NCBI GenBank assembly: GCA_050084985.1
Contig: JBITNC010000001.1
Location: 66,402,001-66,466,000, forward strand
Length of the DNA stretch: 64,000 bases
Source: Nageia nagi
Lineage: Eukaryota; Pinophyta
Direction: 5' to 3'
The position numbers and the translations under genes are program-made. Below, one piece after another: positions 21,752 to 32,824 of the stretch (its first letter is position 1; every line of letters starts with the position of its first letter). The notes below the pieces were generated by a model. The model worked only from the letters and a program-made list of their open reading frames with translations. It was not told the origin of the DNA and did no database searches.

Positions 21752-22695
21752 CATGACTAAAACTTGCCCAATTGATATTGGTGCAGGAGTCGAGGTCCTA
21801 GTAATTAAAAAGGCAATAAGATTTAGTGATATGGACATAAATTCTAAGAGAGGTGATGTTAGTATGATGGATTTGACAACCAATGGAAAGACTAGAATCA
21901 TTAAAATAACAAGATGGTGATCATGTGCAACATTCCACAATGATGGCTCTGAGTATGAGGAGATTAAAAATGGATGGATTACCAAAATTGAAAAACATAA
22001 AAATTAGAACAAGTACAAAGATTACCACCACCTTGTCAACTTTGAAGATATTCAAAAAGATATGAAGAAGGGGGAAATGGGAGGAGCCCTTATTTTTATA
22101 GAGTCGAGTGACCCTCATAAGGTAAAGAAAGACCCCAATGTATGGTGAATTATATGCAAAGGAGGTTTGGATTGGTTCATTGAAGCTTGCAAAGTAGGTA
22201 TGGATAGAATATGGGTTGATTATATCATCAACATTTGGGAGAATTGTACTTGAAAAATTCATAGAAGAGATATCTCCTTTAATGAGGCAGCCATTATTGA
22301 AGCTCCAGGGCTTTCAAATAGAGGTAAGGTTGTGAAGTAGAACTCTAAGTTTAATAAAATTGAAGAGGTTGAAAAATTTGAAGTTGATCAAATTAAATTG
22401 GAGCCTTATAGAACATGGTATCATAAGAGCAATTTACCCTATCCATGGTATAAAATATGTAAGGTTATGATAAAGTATATCACTTTGGATGATAGACATA
22501 TGGAGGTTTTTGGTACCCACATAATTCTACTAAAACACTTCAAACCATTGTGGGATCAAGAGAATTTTGCCCAATTTGTTCAATACACTTTAGCTGTGTT
22601 AATAACTAAGTGTAGGGAAAAACCTAGCTTACTACTGGCTTATCAACACTAGCTTACTACCTTTGTTCAAAGACAACCTCAGAATATAAAGGAAG
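21714..22695 (+). pseudogene. Unrecognised decayed ORF, 5' part (plant-transposon-like)
   Basis: A single plus-strand frame runs from 21714 to 22652, about 313 codons, with about five internal stops (near 21918, 22004, 22145, 22252 and 22338). Each is one transition from a Trp, Gln or Arg codon. Text includes FHNDGSEYEEIKNGW, GGALIFIESSDPHKV, a SFNEAAIIEAPGLSNRGK segment and LPYPWYKICKVMIKYI. The EA-x-GL-S/P-x-x-GK pattern and the following PYP region resemble uncharacterised plant proteins often annotated as putative transposon proteins or plant mobile domains; this is an impression, not a match. The E3 element interrupts it at 22696, and a likely continuation starts at 44719. Confidence 0.6.
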
Positions 22696-23158
22696 TGTTA
22701 GAATTTGTAATATAATATTGTATAATATTTCTCTTTAATGTAAATTCACTTAATGCTTAAAGTATCTTTAGATACCTTAAAGTATTAAGGGAATAAAAAT
22801 AGAAAGAAAAATAAATTTAGAAATATGATTAAATATAGAAGCACCTTTAACCTTACCCTTGGGTTAAAGGGTGAGGTTTCTTATTATAAATAGAGAGGTA
22901 CCCCACCTCTCATTATAATGAAACAATTGTAAATCTTGGTTAAGGGTTTGGAGAGATGTGAGAGATTCTGTAAGAGAGGTCCTTGAGAATAAGAAGATCT
23001 TAGTTAGTGGATGTACTCCGAAGGGGAGAGGAACCATTTTATATCTTATGTCATGTTTGAGATTGGCTTATGTTATTAGGATATTGTGTTGATGTTGTAT
23101 GTGCCTTCTTGAGATCTTGGTAAACTAGAGATTAATTTGAAAAGAGTTAATTTCATCA
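22696..23158 (+). repeat. 5' LTR of E3 (subfamily C)
   Basis: 463 bp from TGTTAGAATTTGTAATATAA to TTAATTTCATCA. U3 palindrome at 22751-22789, TATAAATAG near 22886, GTGGATGTACTCC at about 23006. Shares these landmarks with subfamilies A and B but is otherwise diverged. Confidence 0.9.
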
Positions 23159-23160
23159 AG

Positions 23161-23172
23161 TGATATAAGATT
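23161..23172 (+). promoter_or_regulatory. Relic primer binding site of E3
   Basis: TGATATAAGATT lies two bases after the LTR end, where TGGTATCAGAGC is expected. Eight of twelve positions match, and two or more of the changes are G-to-A or C-to-T transitions. Confidence 0.65.
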
Positions 23173-25338
23173 TGATTTGGAGGTTCATCTTTAATATCCT
23201 TGAAAGTCCTTCCTCTTTCTCTCCATATATTTTGTTGAGGCAAAAGGACTTGAAGTTATAATCTCTTACCTCTTCTTGTCAAATTTTGCTTTTATCACTA
23301 ACTTTTTTTTGGTTTTCTGATGCCGAGTTTAAGTTGAGCAACATTTGATTAAAGAAGATAATATATTGTTATTTTATTTTTACTAACATGTTAGTTCAAT
23401 TTTTATTGATATGAATATTTTTTTACTAACAATTTGTTAGTTTGAATTTTTTTTTACAATGCTAGTATGATTGTAAAATTTTAATTACATTCATGCAATA
23501 ATTCATGCAATGATCTGATCTGTTTAAAATATATATGAGATATATATTTTTTTAAAAGTATACATACATATATATATATATGAGATATAATTTTAATTTA
23601 AAAAATATATTTATACAGATTAATTTTAAAATTTTGATACAGATTAATGTTAAAAATCTATTTATTTATTTTTTAATAAAAGTTTTATTAATTAAAAAAA
23701 TGTGTAGTGCGTAGTGCGCAGCCCATAGGAGGGCACAACACATAGCCCAGCCCACTGGGTGCACTCACCCATACCCCTATGTGCCCCCTATGCATCCCCT
23801 AATAGACCCCTACATGTACCCTAATAGATCATTTCTACCCTACAATGCCACTCTACCTCTACTTGAGCACGCATTTGGCTCCCCTTCTTCATCGCCCAAA
23901 CCATGATCACATCGTGGCGCTTCTCTCCTCATGCTTCACCATGGTTGGGTATTTTTTTTACAAAAGTTTTTTTTTTTTTTTTTAAAGTAGAAGGGATTTT
24001 TTTAAATAAAATAAAAGCAAGATATTTAAAAAAAAAACATGAAGAAATCTTAAGGATTTTTTTTGCGTATAAGCTAAAGGTTGCTTTTTAAACTCGTTGT
24101 TTAGGCAATTTTTTTAAACCTTAGTGCAAAATTATTTTAAGAAACTTTCATCATACACTTCAAATACATTATTTACATACTTTTTTAAAGTATATGGTTT
24201 AATTTTTTTTTATCTCTTGCATATTATTACTAATGTGCACACATGTGGATGGATCATTTTAAAATGAATCATTATTGCTATGTGGATAAAAATTTTAAAA
24301 CATGGCTTACATGTTTTTTCCTAATCATTATTATTACGCACATATGTGAATGGATAAAATTTCTCTTAAAATTTTTTTCTTATGAATTTTTTTTGATAAA
24401 ATTTCAAATAAGGAATTATTTTAAGTTCATTTTTTAGGTAACAAGGGGGAGAATTTTTTGATAGTGAATCTTTGTATAAAGATCCATTAAGGGTTGTAAC
24501 AAAACCGATTGGAATCTTAGGTTCATATGTTGCTACTTAAAATTAATGTGGTTACTTAAAATTAATGAAACTTTTGTAAAAAGATCCATTAGGAGTTGTA
24601 ACAAAACCCATTGAACTCTTAAGCTCATGCTTATGGATGATGTTGGATGTAGTTTCATGTTTAAAGCATTTTTATTGTTTTGCACTTTTACTTTAAATAC
24701 AAAGTATGCAAACATTGAAAATTTGCTCCTTATAAAATAAATACATCCACATATTTATTTTGCAACATGACTTATTTGGGGAGCCATGAGATGAGGATAA
24801 GGCAGATTGGAGCCTTTTTAATCTGATGACTCAAGTGGGGAAAAGTTCATAATTCGTAATTTCTCCTAAGTTCTCTGTTGGTTTAGATTTAACTCCATAT
24901 AGGTGTATAGGCATGTGTGTAGTGATACCACATGTCCACTTATCTATTCAAGGATTATCTTAATAATCTAGGAGGAAAACTAAAAATTTAATCAAGATAA
25001 TTAATTTTATTGATCCAACATATGCCATTATCTTGGAAAATAGCTAGTACTTCTCCTTGTGAGATTATATTGCTGTCCAAAGGGAACAAGTTGAAGATTG
25101 GTAAGACTTGGACTCCTTGTAGGCATCTAGGTGAAGGCCTAATTTTAGATAAGAAAATAAGCCTCAACTTTCCCTCTTCATGATTATACTTGGTGATAAT
25201 AATGTTGGATGGATGATTAATTATGCTTGTTAATAATTTAAACATTTGATTTATTGATTAGTTCAAACATGTATAATTAATATTTTTAAACTCAACATAT
25301 TTTCTTACATTATTTTTCTTTTTCATATTTTTGTAGCA
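23173..25338 (+). other. Long leader of E3
   Basis: About 2.2 kb without a credible frame. An AT-rich start is followed by a distinct C-rich segment at 23700-23960 not found in the other leaders. T/A-rich text follows, with a local direct duplication (AAAGATCCATTA... near 24479 and 24581). The conserved block appears at 24740-25170 in the same order as in E1, E4 and E6, and then gag begins at ATG 25339. Confidence 0.7.
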
Positions 25339-26250
25339 ATGGGAGACTCTTTTACACCCAAACATATCCTACACGGTTCCAAGTTTAGTAATTGAAAACC
25401 TAGGATGAAAGCTGAACTTCAAGCATAGAAACTTTGGATGATTGTTAGTGAAAACCAAGTTGCTTATTAGGGGAGAAGGAACTTTAAGCTTATAATATAA
25501 AGAATGATTTGGCAACCTGTATGATCTTTCATGCAATTTTAGATGAGATCTTCCTTATGATATCTTCTTCAAACTCTGCAAATGAAGCTTAGGATAAACT
25601 AAAGAGTATCTAACTTGGCACCAAAGCCTCTAAGAGGTTGACCATTCTTTAGAAGTTACTACAATCACATCAAGAAGAAAAAAAAGTGTGGTAATAAAAT
25701 TTGAATAAGGTTATAGATCTTAACACCTAACTTGTGGGGTGTGGTTACAATTGGATCAACAATAAGTTTTTGACTTTCATCATCCTTCAAATCCTCTTTA
25801 CTTAGTTTAGCCACTTTGTTATAGTTTTAAAACTAAGCTTGATGATGAGGAAGTAAATATTCTTCCTAAAAAATCTATCAAAGTTTCTCTTGAAATATGA
25901 GGAAGCAATTAACAATAAAGCATTGATCACCACTCGTAAGGAATCTTTTGTGGCACTAGGACCAATGAAGCTTCACTTCAAAAAGAAGCATCATAATTAA
26001 AAGAAAGGTTCTCACAATCATAAGAAGAACTTTAAGAATGGTGAAAATAAGAAGAGTTATGATCTATATAAGTCTAAAAAATCAAAGCTAAATTTGATAG
26101 AAATTTAATTTATATAACATATATGGTCATATGGAAGCGAATAACTATAAGAAAAAGAAAGAACAAGATGAAAATTGTAATTTTTGTGGTATCTATGGCC
26201 ATAAGGAAGTTGAATTCTACAAGAAAAAGTAAAATCAAGGTGAAAAAGAA
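25339..26250 (+). pseudogene. E3 gag, decayed
   Basis: Starts at ATG 25339 with FTPKHILHGSKFSN, matching the E6 gag start, then RMKAELQA-KLW. Stops and frameshifts are frequent (first stop near 25395). The nucleocapsid part around 26120-26250 keeps NCNFCGIYGHKEVEFYKKK-like text, where the last knuckle Cys is lost. Confidence 0.78.
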
Positions 26251-27130
26251 TCTAAAAAATAAAATAGATCTAATAAAGAGAAGAAGAATAAGAATTCTAC
26301 TTATGTTGTTGCCTTTTACTTTATGTCTCGCTCTATGTTAAATGATTGGATTGTTGATTCAGAATGCACTAATCACATGTGTTTTGAAAAAGATAAATTT
26401 AAAAACTTTCATAAGTATAGAAAAGATGTAGTTGTGATAGGTGATAATTCAGTCATAGAATTTCAAGGTATTAGGAGTGTGTGGTTACAAGAAAGGATTC
26501 TTGAGAATGTGCTTTATGTGCCTAAACTCACTATGAATCTTCCTTTCATAATTTATGTTGCAAATAAAGGTTAGTCTTTTGAGTTTACCTCACTTTGTTA
26601 GTGCATGCAAAAGGGTCTTTCCATTTTGGTGAAAGGATCCATGAACGATGACCTTTACATTGTATATCAATATCCAACAAATATATGCCTTGCAACTAAT
26701 GTTTGTTCTAGAGGTAATCTTTGGCATCATCGATTAGGACACTTAAATCATAAGAGCATTTAAGTTGTGAAAGGTTTTCTTACAATATCACCTACAATTG
26801 GTCTTTTTGAGAAATACATTCTAAGATAAATGAATCAATAATTAGAAAAACTCAACCTCTTTATCTTGTGCATTCAGATTTGATGGGTCCTTTTCCAACG
26901 AAGTTGCTAGGGGAGTGTCTTATGTCTTAACTTTTATTGATGAATTTAAAAGGATAAAGAAGTTAGAGAAACTCAACCTCTTTATCTTATGCATTTAGAT
27001 TTGATGGTTTCTTTTCCAATGAAGTCACTAAAGGAGTGTCTTATGTCTTAACCTTTATTGATGAATTTAGTAGGATGACATTTGGTTATTTTCTAGAGCA
27101 TAAGGATCAAACATTTGATAGGTGATTCTT
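26251..27130 (+). pseudogene. E3 protease and integrase N-terminal part, with 121-bp tandem duplication
   Basis: Protease text WIVDSECTNHMCFEKDKF at 26347-26400 (active-site DSG reads DSE). It continues through IGDNSVIEFQGI to the pre-integrase zinc region LWHHRLGHLNHKSI (about 26720-26760). The segment holding the first catalytic Asp (HSDLMGPF) is duplicated in tandem with a 121-bp period (units near 26846 and 26967). The second unit reads HLDLMVSF. The core after FGYFLEHKDQTFD is deleted, jumping to the integrase C-terminus near 27130. Confidence 0.78.
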
Positions 27131-27881
27131 ATACCTTTGTTGTTTCTGAGAAAAGGAAGAAGCTAGATAAGAGATCTGAAAAGTGAATCTTTGTAGGCTA
27201 TGATAATCAACATAAAGGTTACAAGATATACAAACCCTCTCTAAGAGCAATATTTATGTCAAAGGATGTAAAGTTCAATGAACTTTATGATGAATTTGCT
27301 TGTTATGAGAACATAGATAAGGATGATGATTCTTCTTCTATTGCACCTAAATGGATGGATGTCAATGTGTATTTATCATATAAGGAATAAAACTCTCCAA
27401 CACAAATGATAATTAGAAGAATAACCATTAATAAATCCTTATTTTTCAAAATTGATAGTAAGAATGAGACCTCATCATTCAAAGAAACTTCAAAGTACAA
27501 GTGCTAGATGAAAGAAATGAATGTGGAGTATGAGGCTCTAATAAAAAATCAAACTTGAAATTTGATTCTTTATCTCAATGAATGCAATGTGATTGGTAAT
27601 AAATGGGTTTATAAGGTCAAATATAATTTTGTTGGTGAAATTGAAAAATACAAAGCAAGGTTAATAGCCAAATGTTTTTCTCAAAAATATGGAGTTGATT
27701 ATGAAGAAATCTTTACTCTAGTGGAAAAGATGGCTACTGTGATGGTGATTATTACTCTTATAATAGCTCAAAGATGGAAAGTTTTTCAACTTGATGTCAA
27801 GAGTACTTTTCTCAATAGTGACTTAGATGTGGAAATCCACATGAACCAACTAGAAGGGTTTGTCATGGAAGAAAAAATCAC
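27131..27881 (+). pseudogene. E3 integrase C-terminus and RT N-terminal part
   Basis: Plus-strand FVGYDNQHKGYKIY-like text (about 27190-27230), then the acidic linker. The start of RT reads [42 protein letters not shown], and FQLDVKSTFLN lies at 27562-27881. The text ends at GFVMEEKI, where E4 begins. Confidence 0.82.
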
Positions 27882-28365
27882 ATGAACTAAATAAATCTAA
27901 ACTCTCAAGATCATATTAAAGCTCATAAATAATATTTAAATAACTCATAAAGAAATCTCACAAAGATAACTCAAGATGTAAATGGTTTCTCCAACTAGGA
28001 GTACATCCACTAACTAGATCTCACTTCTTAAGAAATATGAATTCTTATAATCCTCCTAAACTTTTCTCCTAAACACTATCCTATAGCATAACTTTACTTC
28101 ATAAATTGGTGTGTGATAAAAAATAGGGAGCCTTCTATTTATAAACCAAAATCCCTCTTTAGATCACCCTTTTACCCAATGTACAAAGTCATGACATGTA
28201 CTCCCTTTTACCCAAGGGGCATGCTCATGACATGGAGTGTAGGACAAGTTACATTATCATATTCACTTAAATACTTAAGGTATAAAATGATGCCCTTAAG
28301 TATTAATGAACTTTCAAAGAATATTATTACAAAACCTTTACAATAATGCATTATACATTCCAACA
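27882..28365 (-). repeat. 3' LTR of E4 (subfamily A)
   Basis: 484 bp, missing about 15 outer bases. Palindrome 28270-28305, TATA region near 28138. It is followed by polypurine tract complement TCTCCCCTTAATGC at 28366. Confidence 0.88.
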
Positions 28366-29080
28366 TCTCCCCTTAATGCAATATTGGGATAAAGCGAATA
28401 AGAGAGAAGAAGAAGAGAAAGTAAGAGAGTTCTCCTCTAAATAGATACAATTAAAGATAATTTTTTTTTACATATTTGTGAAGTAAGCAAGATCTAGTTT
28501 GAGAGTCACTACTTTACCAAATACAATCATTAACCACAATCAGTTTCAATATACATAAAGTAGTCATCAACTTGGAAGTCATCAAGAGTCTCCAAGAGCC
28601 TGCATACTCAAAGTAACCTACAATCTCAAAGGAACTTGTAGGTCATAAGTAACTCAAACGATAAGATCAGTTAGATGTAACATATTTATATCAACAAGGA
28701 TAGATGAATCACATAAATACCATCATGAAATGATCAATGGTGCATTATAAATCATCATGAAGATGCCAAGCTAAAAAACTCAATCACCTACTATATATAA
28801 AACATGTGTTGATTATCATTACAAAATAGAGCATGCACATACGAGTTGCTCGCATATGGATAATTGAATAGTGCCAAAAGACACATAAGAGTTCCTCACA
28901 TAGGGATAATTGAAAAATGCTAGATTGGCCAATCTTTTTACTCTAAAATTTGTACAATAAGTTCCTCATGCAGAGTGAACTTACCATGAAGGTGTATAAC
29001 AAAATCAACACTATACAACACAAAATCCTCTTAGGGGTGAAGTTGTCATCACAAATATGAATTCAACATAAGAATTCAAA
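28366..29080 (-). other. 3' untranslated region of E4
   Basis: Complete version of the subfamily A 3' UTR, homologous to 13499-14160 and inverted 7365-8079. No frame. Confidence 0.75.
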
Positions 29081-30090
29081 CTTCACTTCCTCTTGAGGGC
29101 AACTCCACCAACTTGATATCATCCCTAAGCTTATAGAATTGAGCTTCAAGAAAGGGCTTGGTGAACAAATCAGTGGAGTTCAAGGTAGATGGACAATGCT
29201 CCAGGTGTATGATGCCATCAAGAACCTTTTCTTTGATAAAATGGGCCTAGATTTTCAAATGTTTTATTCTCTGATGGAACATAAGATTCTTAACCAAAGA
29301 AATAGCTAATTTATTTCTTAAAGAAATCAAACATGAGCTAGCTTACTCATACCTAATTTCTTTTAGAAGATGCTTTAGCCAAATAGCTTCCTAGGATACA
29401 ACAGATAGAACACGGTATTTAGATTCTATAGTGAATAGAGAAATAGTAGGTTACTTTTTAGAAACCTAAGAGATAGCATATAAACCAATGCTAAAAATAT
29501 ATGCAGAGTTTAATTTTTTATCATCTCTATCTCTCCTATAATCAGAATCAAAGAACCTTAAGAGAACAAATGAGGGCAAATTAGAATACTTAAGAGCAAG
29601 ATCTTTCATTCCTGAAACATATCTCAAGATTTGTTTAACAACATTAATGTGCTCAACATATGGTTTCTATATGAATCATGCCATCAGATTCACTAAAAAG
29701 GTAATATATAGCCTAAAAATAGTCAAATACAAAAGACTACCAATTAATTGCCTATAAGTTGTAGTGTCAACCAACTCAGAGTTGGAGCTTAGAGAAATAG
29801 TGATCCAAAAGAGACTAGGATCATAGCATATCTACACTCCTCCATTCCAAAATTTTGCAAGATGTTTGATATATACTTAGATTGATTAAGATAAGTACAA
29901 TCCTTGTATTGATACATTTGAATTCCAAGATAGTAATGCAAGAGACCAAGATTAGTAATTTTGAATATTGCCTTAAGTTTGGATATGCACTCTTGAATGA
30001 TTTTATCATTGTTCCCAGTAATAAAAAGATCATCCACATAAAGGAGAATCAAGATGATGTCTTTTCCTAATTAAGCACATATAGATTAGA
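29081..30090 (-). pseudogene. E4 RNase H and RT C-terminal part
   Basis: Minus-strand RNase H with stops (29081-29760). RT then follows with YVDDLFITGNNDKIIQECISKL at 29789-30052. Interrupted at 30091-30095 by the target duplication of E5. Confidence 0.83.
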
Positions 30091-30095
30091 GTTAG

Positions 30096-30378
30096 TGTTA
30101 GAATATTAAGTTCACTAGGGTAAATTAGTTTTTCCTTAGTTTTTATTATTCTAGCTGGGCTGTTACGTATAACCACATATTTGTCTACTTGTGCATTTTG
30201 CTCTTGCATGGTTAGCATGCTATTGTAAATTAGTTTGTAATTTGCTCTATTTATTTTCGGCTTAATTCTCAAATTCGTAATGAATCACTCTGAGGATTTC
30301 AGCTTCTCTTATGGTTTTTGTGGTGTCTTGCATCTCCTTATTTTCTGGGTTGAATTGCTCTCCCTGCAATTCTTTACA
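30096..30378 (+). repeat. 5' LTR of E5
   Basis: 283 bp, TGTTAGAATATTAAG to TTCTTTACA. No U3 palindrome of the A-C type. A CTCTATTTATTTTCGG stretch near 30246 may serve as the TATA-like element. Confidence 0.95.
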
Positions 30379-30393
30379 TGGTACCAGAGCTGG
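30379..30393 (+). promoter_or_regulatory. Primer binding site of E5
   Basis: TGGTACCAGAGCTGG directly after the LTR with no spacer. One base differs from the initiator tRNA-Met complement TGGTATCAGAGC. Confidence 0.9.
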
Positions 30394-31552
30394 TTGGATT
30401 TTTTGCAAGCATTCAGACTCTTTATGAGGCTTTTTCAAATTGATTCTCTTGAGGGATCTAGGTGCATCATTCTATCTTTTATGGGTGGCTTGTCCTAGCC
30501 TCCTCACAGCCTCCCTCCTGCTCACGGCATGCCCAGCGTAGCCTCTCAGGTGCTTCCCAGCCTATACCTACACGCATGCCTCTAACAGTCGCATGGTCAT
30601 GGTGCTACATGTTTTCTTGCTCAGTGTAGCCTTATGAATGCTGTATTCACTCTCCCACACATGAATCCCCAGTTCTGTAGCCTCTCCTACCTGTATCTTC
30701 TTCAGGCATCTCATCTAGTGGCTGCAAAGGTTGGAAACCCACTCTCTCCTCCTCCCTCTCGCGTGGTCCTCTCGTGCCCTCTGATCGCTCCCTCTCATGT
30801 GGTCCAGCTCGTGTGCTCCCTCTCATGTGCTCCCTCTCGTGCGCTCCAGCCTACATGGTCCTCTCGCATGCTCCAGCCTACGTGGCCCCCTAATTACTCC
30901 CTCTCGTGCACTCCAACCTACGTGGTTCTCCTCCAACCTACATGGCTCTCTCACTCGAATTGGTTTTTGACACTGTGGGAAAATCATGGTCTACCTCTCA
31001 CCCCTCAGATTTGAAAAGCATGGTTCAGTGACTCTTAGGTGGTGCCCTGTGAGCTCTTTCTAGCCTCCAGCAGCGTAGCCTATAATCTGCAGAACGTGGC
31101 TCCACACAACAAGCCCTCGAGACCTCAGCTCCTCCGTTGCCGGATCTGCCATCAAGCCGCCTCCACTCAGCCAAGGTTTAAAATTAATTTTTTGATCAGG
31201 CCCCTATAGTTTTTAAAAAAAATTAAAAAAACAGTTTATTTTCTAATTTTTTTAAATTAGAAAAATAAATTTTAATTTTTCTATAGTTTTAATGGGTCCA
31301 TTAAATTAAATTTGAAGGGCAATCATATTTAATTCCATAACTTGAGCAAACGGACTCCAATTGAGGTGCCATTTTTTGCATTGTAAAGCTGGAGACAAGA
31401 TCTTCCAAATTAGTAACATTGTAAGCCTTAATAGCAAGTTTCTTAGGGGGTCATTTGAAAGTGAATAAAATTTGGGTGGGGTCTTCTTGTGTTGGGTGCT
31501 GATTTTTGCACCTCATGTCGCTTGGTTCCTTGGTTCATTGTTGGTTCTTGAG
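30394..31552 (+). other. Leader of E5 with pyrimidine-rich repeats
   Basis: 1.16 kb between PBS and gag. Segment 30490-31140 is C/T-rich and far more GC-rich than its surroundings, with a degenerate tandem repeat at 30760-30955. Segment 31180-31300 is T/A-rich. The 126-codon frame 30634-31014 follows the repeat and looks incidental. Confidence 0.7.
30760..30955 (+). repeat. Degenerate C/T-rich minisatellite in E5 leader
   Basis: Repeated words CTCTCRTGYGCTCC and CAGCCTACRTGG alternate at intervals of about 20-30 bp. Irregular unit length. Confidence 0.65.
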
Positions 31553-32824
31553 ATGGAGCATTCTTCATTTAAAATTGAACCTCTCACACCTCATAACTAT
31601 CACATTTGGAAGCCACGAATGTTGACAATATTGGCACAAAGAGGATTAAACACACTCATTAAGGAACAAAAGTTCACATTCAAATCTGATTATGAAACTT
31701 GGTCATTTACAAAGGCAATTGGTGAAGCATTTGGGTTTATTAAAGCAAATGTTAGTGAGAGTTTGTGGTTTCATCTTGATAATATTACCACACCACATGA
31801 TGCATGGGATAAATTGGAATCCTTGTTTGGTAAAGTTGACACTATAAGGGCTATGCAAATTGATGCTCAACTTACTACTTTGTCTCCTGATGATTTTCCA
31901 CCATGGTCGATTATCTCACTAGATTTAAAGAATTGTACATATAATTGATAGGTGCTGGTAAAAAGAAGAAAGAGGATGAATGCATCTATTTGATTTTATC
32001 AAATTTGAAGGGTCCATTTCATGTATTTGCTTCTACATTTCTCTCTACAAAAGATGCTATGGTGATAAATTCACAATGCCTAAGTTGGAAGAGTTTTGTG
32101 AGCATCTTACAAGGGAAGAGTCTAAACTTTCAACTCTTGAGACATCTTCATCTTCATCTAAAGCATTGAATGCATCTAAAGGTAAGGGTAAGCCCAAGCC
32201 TAAGCCTAAAACTCCTACTTCTCAGCTAGCTCCTAGAGCTCCTGATTCTAAATCCACTCCAAACAAAGAGAAGCCTACTTGTTCCTATTGTGGGAAGCTT
32301 GGTCATGTAATTGAAAAGTGTTATAAAAGGATAAAAGATGATAAAAGGAAGCAAAAATCTTCTCATGTATCAAGTAAGGCTTTGAATGTTCGTAGGAAAG
32401 GACTTTCAATTTTAGATAGATGGGTTATGGATTTAGGTGCCTCTCATCACATGACTCCATGCATGGAGTCTTTTCCATCTCTTTATTCTACTTCTACTTC
32501 TAGCATTGAGGTTGGTGATTCCTCTCACATCTCTGTGAAAGGAAAAGGGGACATTCCAATTGATGGTGGTTGCATCCTAGATGTGCTTTTAGTTCCTGAG
32601 CTCTCTTCCAACCTTCTTTCCATATATCAGATTTGTAATACTGGGGGGGAGGACTGTGTTGTTCACTCCTGATGATTTTGAGATACGGAGTTTGAATGAA
32701 CCCCAATCCCTTATTGCTCATGGTGATGTTGATCATTCCTTATGGTTGTATCATTTTAAGGGATTTGATGATGATTCAGGTACTGGGTTGGTTTCCCATG
32801 TAGATTTTGTGAGTAGACTTTGGC
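31553..32824 (+). pseudogene. E5 gag and protease, frameshifted
   Basis: gag starts at ATG 31553 (EHSSFKIEPLTPHNYHIWK, then LWFHLDNITTPHDAWDKLESLFG). Frame changes occur near 31895 and 32075, and one stop lies near 31945. The nucleocapsid knuckle CSYCGKLGHVIEKC (32279-32320) is intact, as is a Lys/Pro-rich linker before it. Protease active site reads WVMDLGASHHM (32420-32450): the Asp is kept, but the usual DSG is DLG. A frameshift in a G-run at 32644-32651 separates it from integrase. Confidence 0.87.

Noticed and set aside
30634-31014. A 126-codon frame with repeated Ser/Pro/Cys-rich words
   Set aside because: It lies in the E5 leader and follows the nucleotide minisatellite; no family resemblance and no counterpart in other leaders.
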